NCBI RefSeq assembly: GCF_005144475.1
Contig: NZ_SWJZ01000012.1
Span: forward strand, 1 to 64,000
Source of the DNA: Rhodobacter capsulatus
GTDB taxonomy: Bacteria; Pseudomonadota; Alphaproteobacteria; Rhodobacterales; Rhodobacteraceae
Reading direction: 5' to 3'
Length of the DNA stretch: 64,000 nt
In this document: one piece after another, positions 1 to 8,479 of the stretch
Numbering within the stretch: the stretch's first letter is position 1
Layout of the letters: the number at the start of each line of letters is the position of its first letter
Made by a program: the position numbers and the translations under genes
The notes under the pieces: model-generated
Database searches by the model: none
Seen by the model: only the letters and a program-made list of their open reading frames with translations
What the model was told of the DNA's origin: nothing

Positions 1-369
1 CCCTACGCCCGCCGCGAAGATGGCGACCGCAAACCCTACGCCCCGCGCGATGGCGAGAAAAAGCCCTACGCCCGCCGCGAAGACGGTGACCGCAAGCCCT
101 ACGCCCCGCGCGATGGCGAGAAAAAGCCCTATGCGCGCCGCGAAGATGGCGACCGCAAGCCCTACGCCCCGCGCGATGGCGAGAAGAAACCCTACGCCCG
201 TCGTGACGATGGTGACCGCAAACCCTACGCCCCGCGCGACGGCGAGAAAAAGCCCTACGCCCGCCGCGAAGATGGGGACCGCAAGCCCTACGCCCCGCGC
301 GATGGCGAGAAAAAGCCCTATGCGCGCCGCGAAGACGGCGACCGCAAGCCCTACGCCCCGCGCGATGGC
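1..369 (+). repeat. 63-bp coding tandem repeat, about 6 units
   Basis: Units start at about 1, 64, 127, 190, 253 and 316; the last is cut short at ~369 where GAGGGGGCC replaces the repeat. Each unit has two half-repeats, PYARREDGDRK and PYAPRDGEKK, so the array itself arose by duplication of a ~10-residue basic motif. The array runs out of the left edge of the window, so its total copy number is unknown. Confidence 0.9.
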
Positions 370-540
370 GAGGGGGCCAAATCCTTCGGCCCGCGCGGCG
401 GCAAGCCCGGATTCAAATCCGAAGGCTTCAAGAGCCACGGCGGCAAACCGGGCGGCAAACCGCGCTCGGAAGGGTTCAAGAGCCACGCGGGCGGCGACAA
501 GCGGCCCTTCGGCGGCAAGCCCGGCCCGAAACGCGGCTGA
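1..540 (+). CDS. C-terminal repetitive basic tail, probably of a 23S rRNA pseudouridine synthase (5' end outside window)
   Basis: The reading frame is open from base 1 and stops with TGA at 538-540, so only the last 179 residues are visible. About six 21-residue units (63 bp) follow one another from 1 to ~369, each of the type PYARREDGDRK followed by PYAPRDGEKK. A Gly/Lys-rich end then carries two FKSH(A/G)GG-like segments and ends KPGPKRG. Third-position differences between units with little amino-acid change point to selection on the protein. No catalytic domain is in view. Long Lys/Arg/Gly tails of this style are found on RsuA/RluB pseudouridine synthases of Rhodobacterales, where they are thought to hold rRNA; that identity is inference. 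A DEAD-box helicase tail is the main alternative. Confidence 0.6.
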   Translation, partial: PYARREDGDRKPYAPRDGEKKPYARREDGDRKPYAPRDGEKKPYARREDGDRKPYAPRDGEKKPYARRDDGDRKPYAPRDGEKKPYARREDGDRKPYAPRDGEKKPYARREDGDRKPYAPRDGEGAKSFGPRGGKPGFKSEGFKSHGGKPGGKPRSEGFKSHAGGDKRPFGGKPGPKRG

Positions 541-616
541 TCCCGCGCGGCAAGCCCCTTCAAACCCGGCCCGGTTGCGCCTACCTTGAGCGCAACCGAC
601 CACCCGCGGAGGGCCC

Positions 617-700
617 ATGTCGCACAAGACCATGCAAACCATCGCTTTCGGACTGCTTCTGGCGCTGATCTTCTCGGTCGCGCTGAAAGGCACGGTCTGA
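617..700 (+). CDS. 27-residue single-span membrane peptide
   Basis: ATG at 617 is preceded by GGAGGG (608-613). The peptide starts MSHKTMQ, has one hydrophobic span of about 18 residues (TIAFGLLLALIFSVAL), and stops at 698-700, one base before the ATG of the XpaC-like gene. The good ribosome site and the tight coupling support it as a real small gene or as a translated leader for the next gene. No family is recognised and a non-functional short frame cannot be excluded. Confidence 0.5.
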   Translation: MSHKTMQTIAFGLLLALIFSVALKGTV

Positions 701-701
701 A

Positions 702-1613
702 ATGGCCCGGCGTTTCGGCGGCAAATACTCGCCCCGGCCCGGGGTGCCCGACCAGGGCTTTCCGGGCATAGCCCCCGACCGGCTGCCCGAGACCGCGCCG
801 CGCCACCCGCTGGCAGGCCGCCCGGCTTGGCTGGTCTTCGCCGCTTTCCCTTTTCTTCTCAATGCCTTCGGCGATGGACCCCTGGCGCTGGCGCGCAGTC
901 TCGGCGCCTTTGCCACGATCGGTCTGGCCGCCTTCCTGATGCGCGAAGGGCTGAAGGCCGAAGCCGCCTTTGCGGCGCGCAAGACCGCCCGCCGCCCGGC
1001 CCTGCCGCGCAAGGCTCTGGGGTCGATCCTCCTTGGTGCGGGGCTGGCCGCGGGGGCGCAGGCGCCGGAACTTGGCCTGATCGGCGCGGGGGTCGTGGCC
1101 GCCGTCGGCGCGGCGCTGGGGCTGATCGCCTTTGGCCTTGATCCGATGCGCGACAAGGGGATGGAGGGGATCGACCCGTTTCAGCAAGACCGCGTCGCCA
1201 AGGTGGTGGCCGAGGGCGAAAAGCACCTGACCGCCCTGCGCGCGGCGATCGCGCGGATCGACGACGCCCGCCTGACCGCCCGGACCGAGGCCTTTGCCGC
1301 CTCGGCGCGCGGGCTGTTTCGCGCTGTCGAGGACGACCCGGGCGATCTGACCGCGGCGCGGCGCTACATGACCGTCTATCTGCAGGGCGCCCGCGACGCC
1401 GGGGTGAAATTCGCCGATCTCTGGACCAGCACGCAGGACGCCCGCGCGCGCGCGGAGTTCGAATCGCTTCTGGACGATCTGGAGGCGAATTTCACCGCCC
1501 GCACCCGGACGCTTCTGGACAGCGGCCGCGAGGGGCTGGAGATCGAAATCGAGGTTCTGCGCGACCGGCTGGCCCGCGACGGCGTGATCAGCCCCCCCGA
1601 CAAGACCTTTTGA
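702..1613 (+). CDS. XpaC-like protein (5-bromo-4-chloroindolyl phosphate hydrolysis family)
   Basis: 303 residues. After a polar N-terminus there are hydrophobic spans at about residues 43-60, 65-78 and 105-145, then a long charged helical C-terminal half that begins with DPFQQDRVAKVV. This layout, membrane helices plus a helical cytoplasmic domain, is that of the XpaC family. Despite the family name no enzymatic role is established. In Bacillus xpaC is adjacent to the TelA homologue yaaN, and here telA lies two genes downstream, which supports the call. It probably acts at the inner membrane in envelope stress together with the following genes. Confidence 0.75.
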   Translation: MARRFGGKYSPRPGVPDQGFPGIAPDRLPETAPRHPLAGRPAWLVFAAFPFLLNAFGDGPLALARSLGAFATIGLAAFLMREGLKAEAAFAARKTARRPALPRKALGSILLGAGLAAGAQAPELGLIGAGVVAAVGAALGLIAFGLDPMRDKGMEGIDPFQQDRVAKVVAEGEKHLTALRAAIARIDDARLTARTEAFAASARGLFRAVEDDPGDLTAARRYMTVYLQGARDAGVKFADLWTSTQDARARAEFESLLDDLEANFTARTRTLLDSGREGLEIEIEVLRDRLARDGVISPPDKTF

Positions 1614-1745
1614 GCGGACAGCGTTTCCCGCCCGGAAACACGCCGTTCTTTTCAAACTGCCCATTTTCCCGGCAGTTTCCGCAGCTTGGCCACAAATCGG
1701 CCGCACCGGACGGCGAGTCTGACCGCATCGTGTCAAAGGTGTCCC

Positions 1746-2435
1746 ATGGTCCAGACCGCCGTTCCGCTTCCCGTTCTTGCCGCCGCCCTCGGGCTGGGGG
1801 CGCTGCAGGCGCAGGCCGCCACCGGCGCCGCGTCGCAGGCGCTTGCCCCCCTGACCGAGACGCCCTGGGGCGGGTTTGGCGGGCTGGCCGCGCTTTGCGT
1901 CACGCCGCTTGCCCTTGCGGCGGTGCTGTGTCACCGCAGGCTGATCGGCCATCTGCATGCCGCCACGGTGCAGCTGTCGATCCGCGCCTCGGGGCTGCGC
2001 CGGTCGCCCGGGCCGCGGCAGCCTCTGGCGCCCGCGAAGCAGCTGGCCGAAGGCGGCGATCTGGCCGAGGCGGTGAAGCTGCGCATGACCGAGGTGCACC
2101 GGCAACTGCGCCGCCTTGCGCCGGAACTGCTGCCGGTTTTCGCCGATTGCCGCGCCGCGCAGCTGCGGCTGTTGCATGATCTGCGCCCCCGCCCCGCCGA
2201 GGCCCGGCACGAGGCCGAAACCGCGCTGATCGGCGCGCTTGTGCAGATCGAGGCCGCGACGCGCAAACTTTCGGTTGTCCTTCCCGAGACGACGAAGGAA
2301 TATGCCCTTGGCAGCTATGCCGACACGCTCGAAAAAGTCACGGGCGAGACGCTGGATTGCCTGATTGCGCTGCGTGCCCGGGCGACGGGCGCTCCGCGTG
2401 GGGTGCAGATCGGGGGCGAGGTCGATCCGGCCTGA
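1746..2435 (+). CDS. uncharacterised membrane-anchored protein between xpaC and telA
   Basis: 229 residues. The start at 1746 gives a hydrophobic N-terminus that could be a signal peptide ending near QAQAATGA. A second hydrophobic stretch lies around residues 40-60 (GFGGLAALCVTPLALAAVLC), so it is either anchored or has two spans. The rest is an Arg/Leu/Glu-rich helical domain. I recognise no family. Its place in a cluster of xpaC, telA, lipoprotein, SPFH and zinc-ribbon genes suggests that it works with XpaC and TelA. A 132-bp gap separates it from the XpaC gene; the telA ATG follows 22 bases after its stop. Confidence 0.7.
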   Translation: MVQTAVPLPVLAAALGLGALQAQAATGAASQALAPLTETPWGGFGGLAALCVTPLALAAVLCHRRLIGHLHAATVQLSIRASGLRRSPGPRQPLAPAKQLAEGGDLAEAVKLRMTEVHRQLRRLAPELLPVFADCRAAQLRLLHDLRPRPAEARHEAETALIGALVQIEAATRKLSVVLPETTKEYALGSYADTLEKVTGETLDCLIALRARATGAPRGVQIGGEVDPA

Positions 2436-2457
2436 CACCGCCCCAAGGGGGGTGAGC

Positions 2458-3624
2458 ATGACCGAGACCGTCCGCGCCGAAGCCGCGAAGGCGCTTGCAG
2501 AAATTGAAACCGTGACCGCGACGGCTTTGGCCGCGCCCGCCCCGCCGCCGGCGCCGCTGGCCGAAGCGCCGCCCGCGGTGGCCGAGGCGATCCGGGCGCG
2601 GATGGCGGAAATCGACCTGCGCGACAGCGGCTCGATCACCCAGTTCGGCACCCGGGCGCAGGTCGAATTGCAGGCGATCTCGCAGGAGATGCTGGCCGAT
2701 GTCCGCGCCAAGGATCTGGGCGCGGCGGGCGACAGCCTCTCGGCGCTGGTGACGACGATCCGCGGTTTCTCCGAGGAGGAACTGGATGTCCGCCGCGAAC
2801 GCTCGCTCTGGGACCGGCTGACCGGCCGGGCCGCGCCCTTTGCGAAATTCGTCGCCCGCTACGAAGAGGTGCAGGGCCAGATCGACAGCATCACCGATGC
2901 GCTTTTGGGCCACGAACAGCGGCTTCTGGTCGATATCAAGGCGCTCGATCAGCTTTACGAAAAGACCCTGAACTTCTACGACGAACTGGCGCTTTACATC
3001 GCCGCGGGCGAGGCGAAGATCGCCGAGACCGACCGCGCCGACATCCCCGCCAAGGAAGCCGCGCTGGCCGCCGCCCCCGAGGCCGACAAGATGCTGCGCG
3101 CCCAGGAGCTGCGCGATCTGCGCGCCGCGCGCGATGATCTGGAACGGCGCGTGCATGATCTGAAGCTGACGCGACAAGTGACGATGCAGTCGCTGCCCTC
3201 GATCCGGCTGGTGCAGGAAAACGACAAGAGCCTGATCACCAAGATCAATTCGACGCTCGTCAACACCGTGCCGCTGTGGGAAACGCAGCTGGCGCAGGCG
3301 GTGACGATCCAGCGCTCGGCCGATGCGGCGAAGGCGGTGAAACAGGCGGCCGATCTGACGAACGAGCTGCTGGCGGCGAATGCGAAAACCCTGCGCGAGG
3401 CCAATGCGACGGTGCGTACCGAAATGGAGCGCGGCGTCTTCGACATTGCGGCGATCCGCGGCGCCAATGCCGAGCTGATCGCGACGATCGAGGACAGTCT
3501 GCGCATCGCCGACGAGGGCAAGCGGCATCGCGCCGAGGCCGAGGCGGAACTGGTCACTTTGGAAGCCACCCTGCGCGAGACCCTGTCTTCGGCCCGGGCC
3601 AAGCCGGTGCAGGGCAAGGAATGA
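2458..3624 (+). CDS. telA: TelA-family toxic anion resistance protein
   Basis: 388 residues, normal for TelA/YaaN/KlaA. The start at 2458 (GGGGTGAGC before the ATG) begins MTETVRAEAAKALAEIE. The body is almost entirely helical and coiled-coil, with family-type segments such as SLWDRLTGR, VARYEEVQGQI, LDQLYEKTLNFY and VPLWETQLAQAV. TelA proteins are linked genetically to tellurite resistance and to membrane or envelope stress, though their mechanism is unknown. Its stop overlaps the start of the lipoprotein gene by 4 bases (ATGA), indicating coupled translation. Confidence 0.88.
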   Translation: MTETVRAEAAKALAEIETVTATALAAPAPPPAPLAEAPPAVAEAIRARMAEIDLRDSGSITQFGTRAQVELQAISQEMLADVRAKDLGAAGDSLSALVTTIRGFSEEELDVRRERSLWDRLTGRAAPFAKFVARYEEVQGQIDSITDALLGHEQRLLVDIKALDQLYEKTLNFYDELALYIAAGEAKIAETDRADIPAKEAALAAAPEADKMLRAQELRDLRAARDDLERRVHDLKLTRQVTMQSLPSIRLVQENDKSLITKINSTLVNTVPLWETQLAQAVTIQRSADAAKAVKQAADLTNELLAANAKTLREANATVRTEMERGVFDIAAIRGANAELIATIEDSLRIADEGKRHRAEAEAELVTLEATLRETLSSARAKPVQGKE

Positions 3625-4568
3625 AGCAAGGTCAAAGGCTTGCGGGTATTTTAACGCTCTGCACGGCGCTGTCGGGCTGTTTCGATCCGGACCCGGGGGG
3701 CGGTCTCGACCGATCCCCGCGCCCTGCGCCCGCGCCGCCCGCGCCGGTCTCGGTCAGCCCGCGCAGCCCCGAAAGTCTGGCCGCCGAAGCCTATTACCGT
3801 CAGGTCGCGGCGACGCTGCGCAGCCGCGGGCTGATGCGCGTCGATGTCGCCCCGCGCGATGCGCCCTTTGCCACGCATCAGCTGATCGACAACTTCATTC
3901 ATGTCGCGCTTTACGACGAATATTCGGCCTTCGGCGGCACCTATATCGCGCAGACCCGCGCCTCGCGGCTGCGCCGCTGGGAGATGCCGGTACGGATTTC
4001 GGTCGATTTCGGCGACTCGGTGCCGCTGCCGCAGCGCGCCGAAGACCGGGCGATGATCTCCGCCTATGCCGGGCAACTGGCCGGCGCCACCCGGCACCCG
4101 GTTTCGGTGGTGACGGAGGGGGCGAATTTCGACGTGCTGGTGGTGAACGAGGACGAACGCCGCGCGCTGGCGCCGCGGCTGATGCAGCTGGTGCCGGGGA
4201 TCGACGCCGCCTCGGTCACCGCGATCACCAGCCTTGCGCCCTCGACCTTCTGCGTCGTCTTCGCCTTCTCGGCGGGCGACGCGCCCGCCTACAACCATGC
4301 CGTCGCGGTGATCCGCGCCGAACACCCCGACCTGATGCGGCGCTCCTGCGTGCATGAGGAACTGGCGCAAGGTCTTGGACTTGCGAATGATTATCCGCAT
4401 GCCCGGCCCTCGGTCTTCAACGATGACGAGGAATTCGCGCTGCTGACGCGGCATGACGAGCTGCTGCTGCGGATGCTTTACGACCCGCGCCTGCGCCCCG
4501 GCATGACCGAGGCCGAAGCGCGCCCGATCATCACCGACATCGCCACCGAGCTCACCGGCGGCAGCTAG
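3621..4568 (+). CDS. DUF2927-type lipoprotein
   Basis: 315 residues, start overlapping the telA stop. It has a lipoprotein signal peptide with lipobox LSGC, so Cys20 would be lipidated, followed by a Pro/Arg linker to about residue 45. The globular part contains DNFIHVALYDEY, a central QLVPGIDAAS segment and the HEELAQGLGLANDYP motif typical of the DUF2927 family, whose HEE..Q pattern looks metallopeptidase-like although activity is not shown. Its co-translation with telA suggests an outer or inner membrane lipoprotein partner of the TelA system. Confidence 0.8.
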   Translation: MKQGQRLAGILTLCTALSGCFDPDPGGGLDRSPRPAPAPPAPVSVSPRSPESLAAEAYYRQVAATLRSRGLMRVDVAPRDAPFATHQLIDNFIHVALYDEYSAFGGTYIAQTRASRLRRWEMPVRISVDFGDSVPLPQRAEDRAMISAYAGQLAGATRHPVSVVTEGANFDVLVVNEDERRALAPRLMQLVPGIDAASVTAITSLAPSTFCVVFAFSAGDAPAYNHAVAVIRAEHPDLMRRSCVHEELAQGLGLANDYPHARPSVFNDDEEFALLTRHDELLLRMLYDPRLRPGMTEAEARPIITDIATELTGGS

Positions 4569-4576
4569 GAGACCCC

Positions 4577-5677
4577 ATGGGCATTCTTGATTTCCTGACG
4601 GGCGAATTCATCGACGTGATCCATTGGGTCGATGACACGCGCGATACGATGGTCTGGCGGTTCGAACGCGAGGGGCATGCGATCAAATACGGCGCGAAAC
4701 TGACCGTGCGCGAGGGGCAGGCGGCGGTTTTCGTGCATGAGGGCCAGCTGGCCGATGTCTTCGGGCCCGGGCTTTATCAGCTTGAAACCAACAACATGCC
4801 GATCCTGACGACGCTGCAGCATTGGGACCACGGCTTCCGCTCGCCCTTCAAATCCGAGATCTATTTCCTCAACACCACCCGCTTCACCGATCTGAAATGG
4901 GGCACGAAGAATCCGGTGACCTGCCGCGACCCGGAATTCGGCCCGGTGCGGCTGCGCGCCTTTGGCACCTATGCGATGCGCGTGGTCGATCCGGCTGTTT
5001 TCATGCGGGAAATCGTCGGCACCGATGGCGAATTCACCGCCGACGAGATCAGCTTCCAGATCCGCAACGTGATCGTGCAGGAATTTTCGCGGGTTGTCGC
5101 AGCGGCGAAGATCCCGGTGCTCGACATGGCGGCGAACACGGCCGACCTGGGCAAGCTGGTGGCCGGGGCGATCGATCCGGTGGTCGCGGCCTATGGCCTC
5201 TCGATCCCGGAATTCTATATCGAAAACATCAGCTTGCCCGAGGAAGTCGAAAAGGTTCTGGATCAGCGCACCTCGATGGGGATCGTCGGCGATCTGAACC
5301 GCTACATGCAGTTCAACGCCGCGCAGGCGGTGGCGCAGCCGGGCAACCCGATGGGCACCGCCATGGGCATGGGGATGGGCGCCGGGATGGGGATGGGGAT
5401 GGCCGCCGGGCCGTGGGGGGCCGCGCCCGCCGCCGCCGCAGCGCCGCCCCCTCCGCCGCCGCCGCCCGTCGAACCCGTCTGGCATGTGGCGGCGAACGGC
5501 CAGACCACCGGCCCCTTTGGCCGCGCGCAGCTGGCGGCGATGATCACCGCGGGCGGCTTCAGCCGCGCCAGCCTCGTCTGGGCGCCGGGTCAGGAGGGCT
5601 GGAAAGCCGCCGCCGAGGTGCCGGATCTGGCCGCGCTCTTCGCCACCACCCCGCCGCCGCCGCCGCCCGGGGTGTAA
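4577..5677 (+). CDS. SPFH-domain (virion core protein/YdjI-like) protein with C-terminal GYF_2 domain
   Basis: 366 residues. Residues ~1-245 form an SPFH/band-7-like domain (GILDFLTGEFIDVIHW start, then the FGPGLYQLETNNMPIL and FMREIVGTDGEF segments) of the YdjI class. A Met/Gly-rich linker (about 257-280), an Ala run and a Pro run (about 285-300) lead to a GYF_2-type domain beginning PVWHVAANGQTTGPFG. In Bacillus, YdjI and the zinc-ribbon membrane protein YdjG cooperate with PspA at the membrane; here the YdjG-like gene follows after 3 bases. No pspA gene is present in this cluster. Role by inference: membrane microdomain or stress scaffold. Confidence 0.82.
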   Translation: MGILDFLTGEFIDVIHWVDDTRDTMVWRFEREGHAIKYGAKLTVREGQAAVFVHEGQLADVFGPGLYQLETNNMPILTTLQHWDHGFRSPFKSEIYFLNTTRFTDLKWGTKNPVTCRDPEFGPVRLRAFGTYAMRVVDPAVFMREIVGTDGEFTADEISFQIRNVIVQEFSRVVAAAKIPVLDMAANTADLGKLVAGAIDPVVAAYGLSIPEFYIENISLPEEVEKVLDQRTSMGIVGDLNRYMQFNAAQAVAQPGNPMGTAMGMGMGAGMGMGMAAGPWGAAPAAAAAPPPPPPPPVEPVWHVAANGQTTGPFGRAQLAAMITAGGFSRASLVWAPGQEGWKAAAEVPDLAALFATTPPPPPPGV

Positions 5678-5680
5678 GCC

Positions 5681-6808
5681 ATGGCGCTGCCCAAGGTCTC
5701 TCGCGACAAGACCGAACATCACACGCCTTGCGAAGCCTGCGGCGCCGATCTGCGCTTTGCCCCCGGTCGGGAAAAGCTGGTCTGCGATCATTGCGGCCAT
5801 GAACAGGCGATCCCGCGTGCCCTTGGCCGGGGCCGTTCGGGGCTGGTGGAACTGCCGCTGGCCGCCGGTCTGGCGGCACGTCTGCCCGCCGAGGCGATGC
5901 AGGAAAGCCGGACGCTGACATGTTCGAATTGTGCAGCGCTGATCGAGATCACCGGCGCGAATCATGCGGTGCAATGTCCGTTTTGTGCAACTCCGGTGGT
6001 GATCGACACAGGCCTTTCACGGCAGATCAAGCCGCAGGGCGTGGTGCCTTTCGCCCTGACCGAAGCGCAGGCGCATGCGGCGCTGAGCACCTGGCTGTCC
6101 GGGCTCTGGTTCGCGCCCTCGGGGCTGAGGCAATATGCCCGCAAGGGGCGCAAGATGACCGGCGTCTATGCGCCGTTCTGGACCTTCGACGCCGAGACCC
6201 GCTCGCATTACAGCGGCGCGCGGGGCGATGCCTATTACGAGACCGAGCAGGTTCGGGTCGAGGTGAACGGGAAGATGGAAACCCGCAGCCAGCAGGTGCG
6301 GCATGTGCGCTGGACCCCGGTCGCGGGCCGCGTCGCGCGCGATTTCGACGATGTGGTGATCTATGCCTCGCGTGCGCTGCCGCCCGCCTACATGGCGGCG
6401 CTGCAGCCCTGGGATCTGTCGGCGCTGACGCCCTATCACCCTGATTACCTTTCCGGATTCGAGGCCGAGGGCTATACGGTCGATCTCTCCGACGGGCATG
6501 ATCAGGCGCGCACCGAAATGGCGCGGGTGATCGACATGGATGTGCGGCGCGACATCGGCGGCGACGAGCAGCGCGTGGCCTCGATCGACACCGATTTTTC
6601 GGCCGAGACCTTCAAGCACATCCTGTTGCCGATCTGGACCGCCGCCTACAAGTATCGCGACCGCCCCTATCGCTTCGTCATCAACGCGCAGACCGGGCAG
6701 GTGCGCGGGGATCGGCCCTGGTCGGCCTGGAAGATCGCCTTTGCGGTGCTTCTGGCGGCGATTGCGGTGGGGGTTGGGGTCTGGCTCTACAATATTCAAC
6801 AACGCTGA
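5681..6808 (+). CDS. double zinc-ribbon protein with C-terminal membrane helix (YdjG-like)
   Basis: 375 residues. Two CxxC...CxxC zinc ribbons are visible: CEAC with CDHC (about residues 17-41) and CSNC with CPFC (about 81-106). A middle domain of ~200 residues contains GVYAPFWTFDAETRSHYSG and HILLPIWTAAYKY. The end has a single membrane span (IAFAVLLAAIAVGVGVWLY) close to the C-terminus. It starts 3 bases after the SPFH gene, and the pair resembles Bacillus ydjI/ydjG. Databases often label such proteins primosomal N'-like or TFIIB zinc finger; those names reflect only the ribbons. Confidence 0.8.
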   Translation: MALPKVSRDKTEHHTPCEACGADLRFAPGREKLVCDHCGHEQAIPRALGRGRSGLVELPLAAGLAARLPAEAMQESRTLTCSNCAALIEITGANHAVQCPFCATPVVIDTGLSRQIKPQGVVPFALTEAQAHAALSTWLSGLWFAPSGLRQYARKGRKMTGVYAPFWTFDAETRSHYSGARGDAYYETEQVRVEVNGKMETRSQQVRHVRWTPVAGRVARDFDDVVIYASRALPPAYMAALQPWDLSALTPYHPDYLSGFEAEGYTVDLSDGHDQARTEMARVIDMDVRRDIGGDEQRVASIDTDFSAETFKHILLPIWTAAYKYRDRPYRFVINAQTGQVRGDRPWSAWKIAFAVLLAAIAVGVGVWLYNIQQR

Positions 6809-6862
6809 TTTATTGCGCCCCGCGCCGCCAGGCGCTATGTCTCGCCAAACGGGGAGGGAACG

Positions 6863-7786
6863 ATGATCCTGAGTTGCGGCGAAGCGCTGATCGACATGTT
6901 GCCGCGGCAAAGCCCGGCGGGCGAGGCGGCTTTTGCCCCCCATGCGGGCGGCTCGGTGTTCAACACGGCGATCGCGCTGGGCCGACTGGGCGCGCGCGCC
7001 GGGTTTCTGTCGGGGATCTCGACCGATCTGTTCGGCGCGATGCTGATCGAGACGCTGGCGGCCTCCGGCGTCGATGCCGGGCTCTCGATCCGGTCGGACC
7101 GGCCGACGACCCTGGCCTTTGTCAAGCTTGTGGATGGTCACGCAAGCTACGCATTTTACGACGAAAATACCGCTGGACGGATGATCAGCCCGGAGGATCT
7201 GCCTGCCCTTCCGGCCGAGGTGACGGCGCTTTTCTTCGGTGGCATCTCGTTGCCGGTCGAGCCCTGTGGCAACACCTATGAAGCGCTGATGACGCGCGCG
7301 GCCGCGACCCGGATCACCATGCTCGACCCGAACATCCGCCCGGGCTTCATCCGCGACGCGGCCGCCTATCGCGCCCGGCTGGCCCGGATGATCGCGCTGG
7401 CCGATATCGTGAAACTCTCGGACGAAGACCTGCGCTGGCTGGAAGGTCCGGGCGAGATCGCAGCGCTGGCGCGCGGCCTTCTGGCACGCGGACCGAAGCT
7501 GATCTTCGTCACCGAGGGAAGCAACGGAGCCCATGCCTTCAACGCCGAACTTTCCCTTTTCGAACCCGCGCACCGGGTGCATGTGGTCGATACCGTGGGC
7601 GCGGGCGACACGTTCAACGCCGGTGTTCTGGCGGCGCTCGACCGGGCGGGGAGGCTGACGAAAGCCGGTATCGCCACCGCCGATGCGGCGCTGATGTCTG
7701 CCTGTCTCAAGCTTGGCAATGCCGCGGCCGCGATCACCGTCAGCCGTGCGGGCGCCAACCCACCCTGGGCGGAAGAGCTGAAATGA
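6863..7786 (+). CDS. PfkB-family carbohydrate kinase (fructokinase-like)
   Basis: 307 residues, a ribokinase-fold sugar kinase. The N-terminal [10 protein letters not shown] and [16 protein letters not shown] segments form the substrate side, and the C-terminal [18 protein letters not shown] is the PfkB signature that holds the anion hole and the catalytic Asp (GAGD). It phosphorylates a sugar or sugar-like alcohol with ATP in the cytoplasm; fructose is the closest guess, but the substrate cannot be read from sequence. GGGGAGGGAACG precedes the ATG. Its last 4 bases overlap the dtd start. Confidence 0.85.
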   Translation: MILSCGEALIDMLPRQSPAGEAAFAPHAGGSVFNTAIALGRLGARAGFLSGISTDLFGAMLIETLAASGVDAGLSIRSDRPTTLAFVKLVDGHASYAFYDENTAGRMISPEDLPALPAEVTALFFGGISLPVEPCGNTYEALMTRAAATRITMLDPNIRPGFIRDAAAYRARLARMIALADIVKLSDEDLRWLEGPGEIAALARGLLARGPKLIFVTEGSNGAHAFNAELSLFEPAHRVHVVDTVGAGDTFNAGVLAALDRAGRLTKAGIATADAALMSACLKLGNAAAAITVSRAGANPPWAEELK

Positions 7787-8232
7787 GAGCCCTGATCCAG
7801 CGCGTCAGCCGCGCAAAAGTTGAAGTGGATGAGCGGGTTACGGGCGAGATCGGACCGGGCCTCCTGATCCTCGTCTGCGCCATGCAGGGCGATACCGAAA
7901 CCGAGGCGGAGAAACTCGCCGCCCGGATTGCGAAGCTGCGCATCTTCAAGGACGAGGCGGGCAAGATGAACCGCTCGGTCACCGATATCGGCGGCGCCTG
8001 TCTGGTCGTGAGCCAGTTCACCCTGGCCGCCGACACGTCGCGCGGCAACCGCCCGGGCTTTTCAAGCGCCGCCCCGCCGGAAGAGGGCAATCGGCTTTAT
8101 GTGCAGTTTTCGAACAATCTGCGCGACCTCGGCCTTCCGGTGGCGAATGGCGAGTTCGGGGCGGACATGGCGGTCAGTCTGGTCAATGACGGGCCGGTGA
8201 CGATCTGGATGGACAGTGCCGATCGCGCCTGA
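7783..8232 (+). CDS. dtd: D-aminoacyl-tRNA deacylase
   Basis: 149 residues, full length for the family. It removes D-amino acids (and glycine mischarged on tRNA-Ala) from tRNA. Family signatures are intact: the start [15 protein letters not shown], the SQFTLAADT motif and, near the end, the cross-subunit Gly-Pro region [11 protein letters not shown]. It is translationally coupled to the upstream sugar kinase through an ATGA overlap. Confidence 0.95.
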   Translation: MRALIQRVSRAKVEVDERVTGEIGPGLLILVCAMQGDTETEAEKLAARIAKLRIFKDEAGKMNRSVTDIGGACLVVSQFTLAADTSRGNRPGFSSAAPPEEGNRLYVQFSNNLRDLGLPVANGEFGADMAVSLVNDGPVTIWMDSADRA

Positions 8233-8389
8233 TCGATCGGCAGAAATGCGGAAGATTGCGCGGATTGCCTTGACATGCGGGGCCATCGCGCCCATCTGCT
8301 AGGCATCCCGCCCTCGCTGCCGCGTGAGCAGCCGCTTTCATTGCGAAAGCACGACCGGGACAATTGGCCTCACATTCACGCGGGGGGCC

Positions 8390-8408
8390 GGGTGCAACGC
8401 CTTGCACC
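8390..8408 (+). other. hairpin in the helicase leader
   Basis: GGTGCAA (8391-8397), loop CGCC, TTGCACC (8402-8408): a perfect 7-bp stem 72 bases before the proposed TTG start of the DEAD-box gene. The whole gap 8233-8479 has no gene. A TTGACA at 8270 has no convincing -10 at the right distance. A long structured leader would fit the family, since RNA helicase mRNAs are often autoregulated, but this is inference. Confidence 0.35.
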
Positions 8409-8479
8409 GCCCGCCCGCCGCCGCCCCCGACCGGGGGCATGGACCTTTGCGCGCCTATGCGCCACGAAAGACGAACCCT

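Noticed and set aside
1-369. Possible CRISPR or non-coding satellite
   Set aside because: Units are contiguous without spacers, 63 bp is a multiple of three, and the frame is open throughout with a sensible basic protein.
8270-8298. TTGACA as a -35 for the helicase gene
   Set aside because: No acceptable -10 hexamer at 16-18 bases; CATCTG at 17 is not convincing.
8324-8479. ATG start adding 52 residues to the DEAD-box helicase
   Set aside because: The extra sequence is low-complexity and unrelated to helicase N-termini; the conserved region begins at the TTG at 8480.
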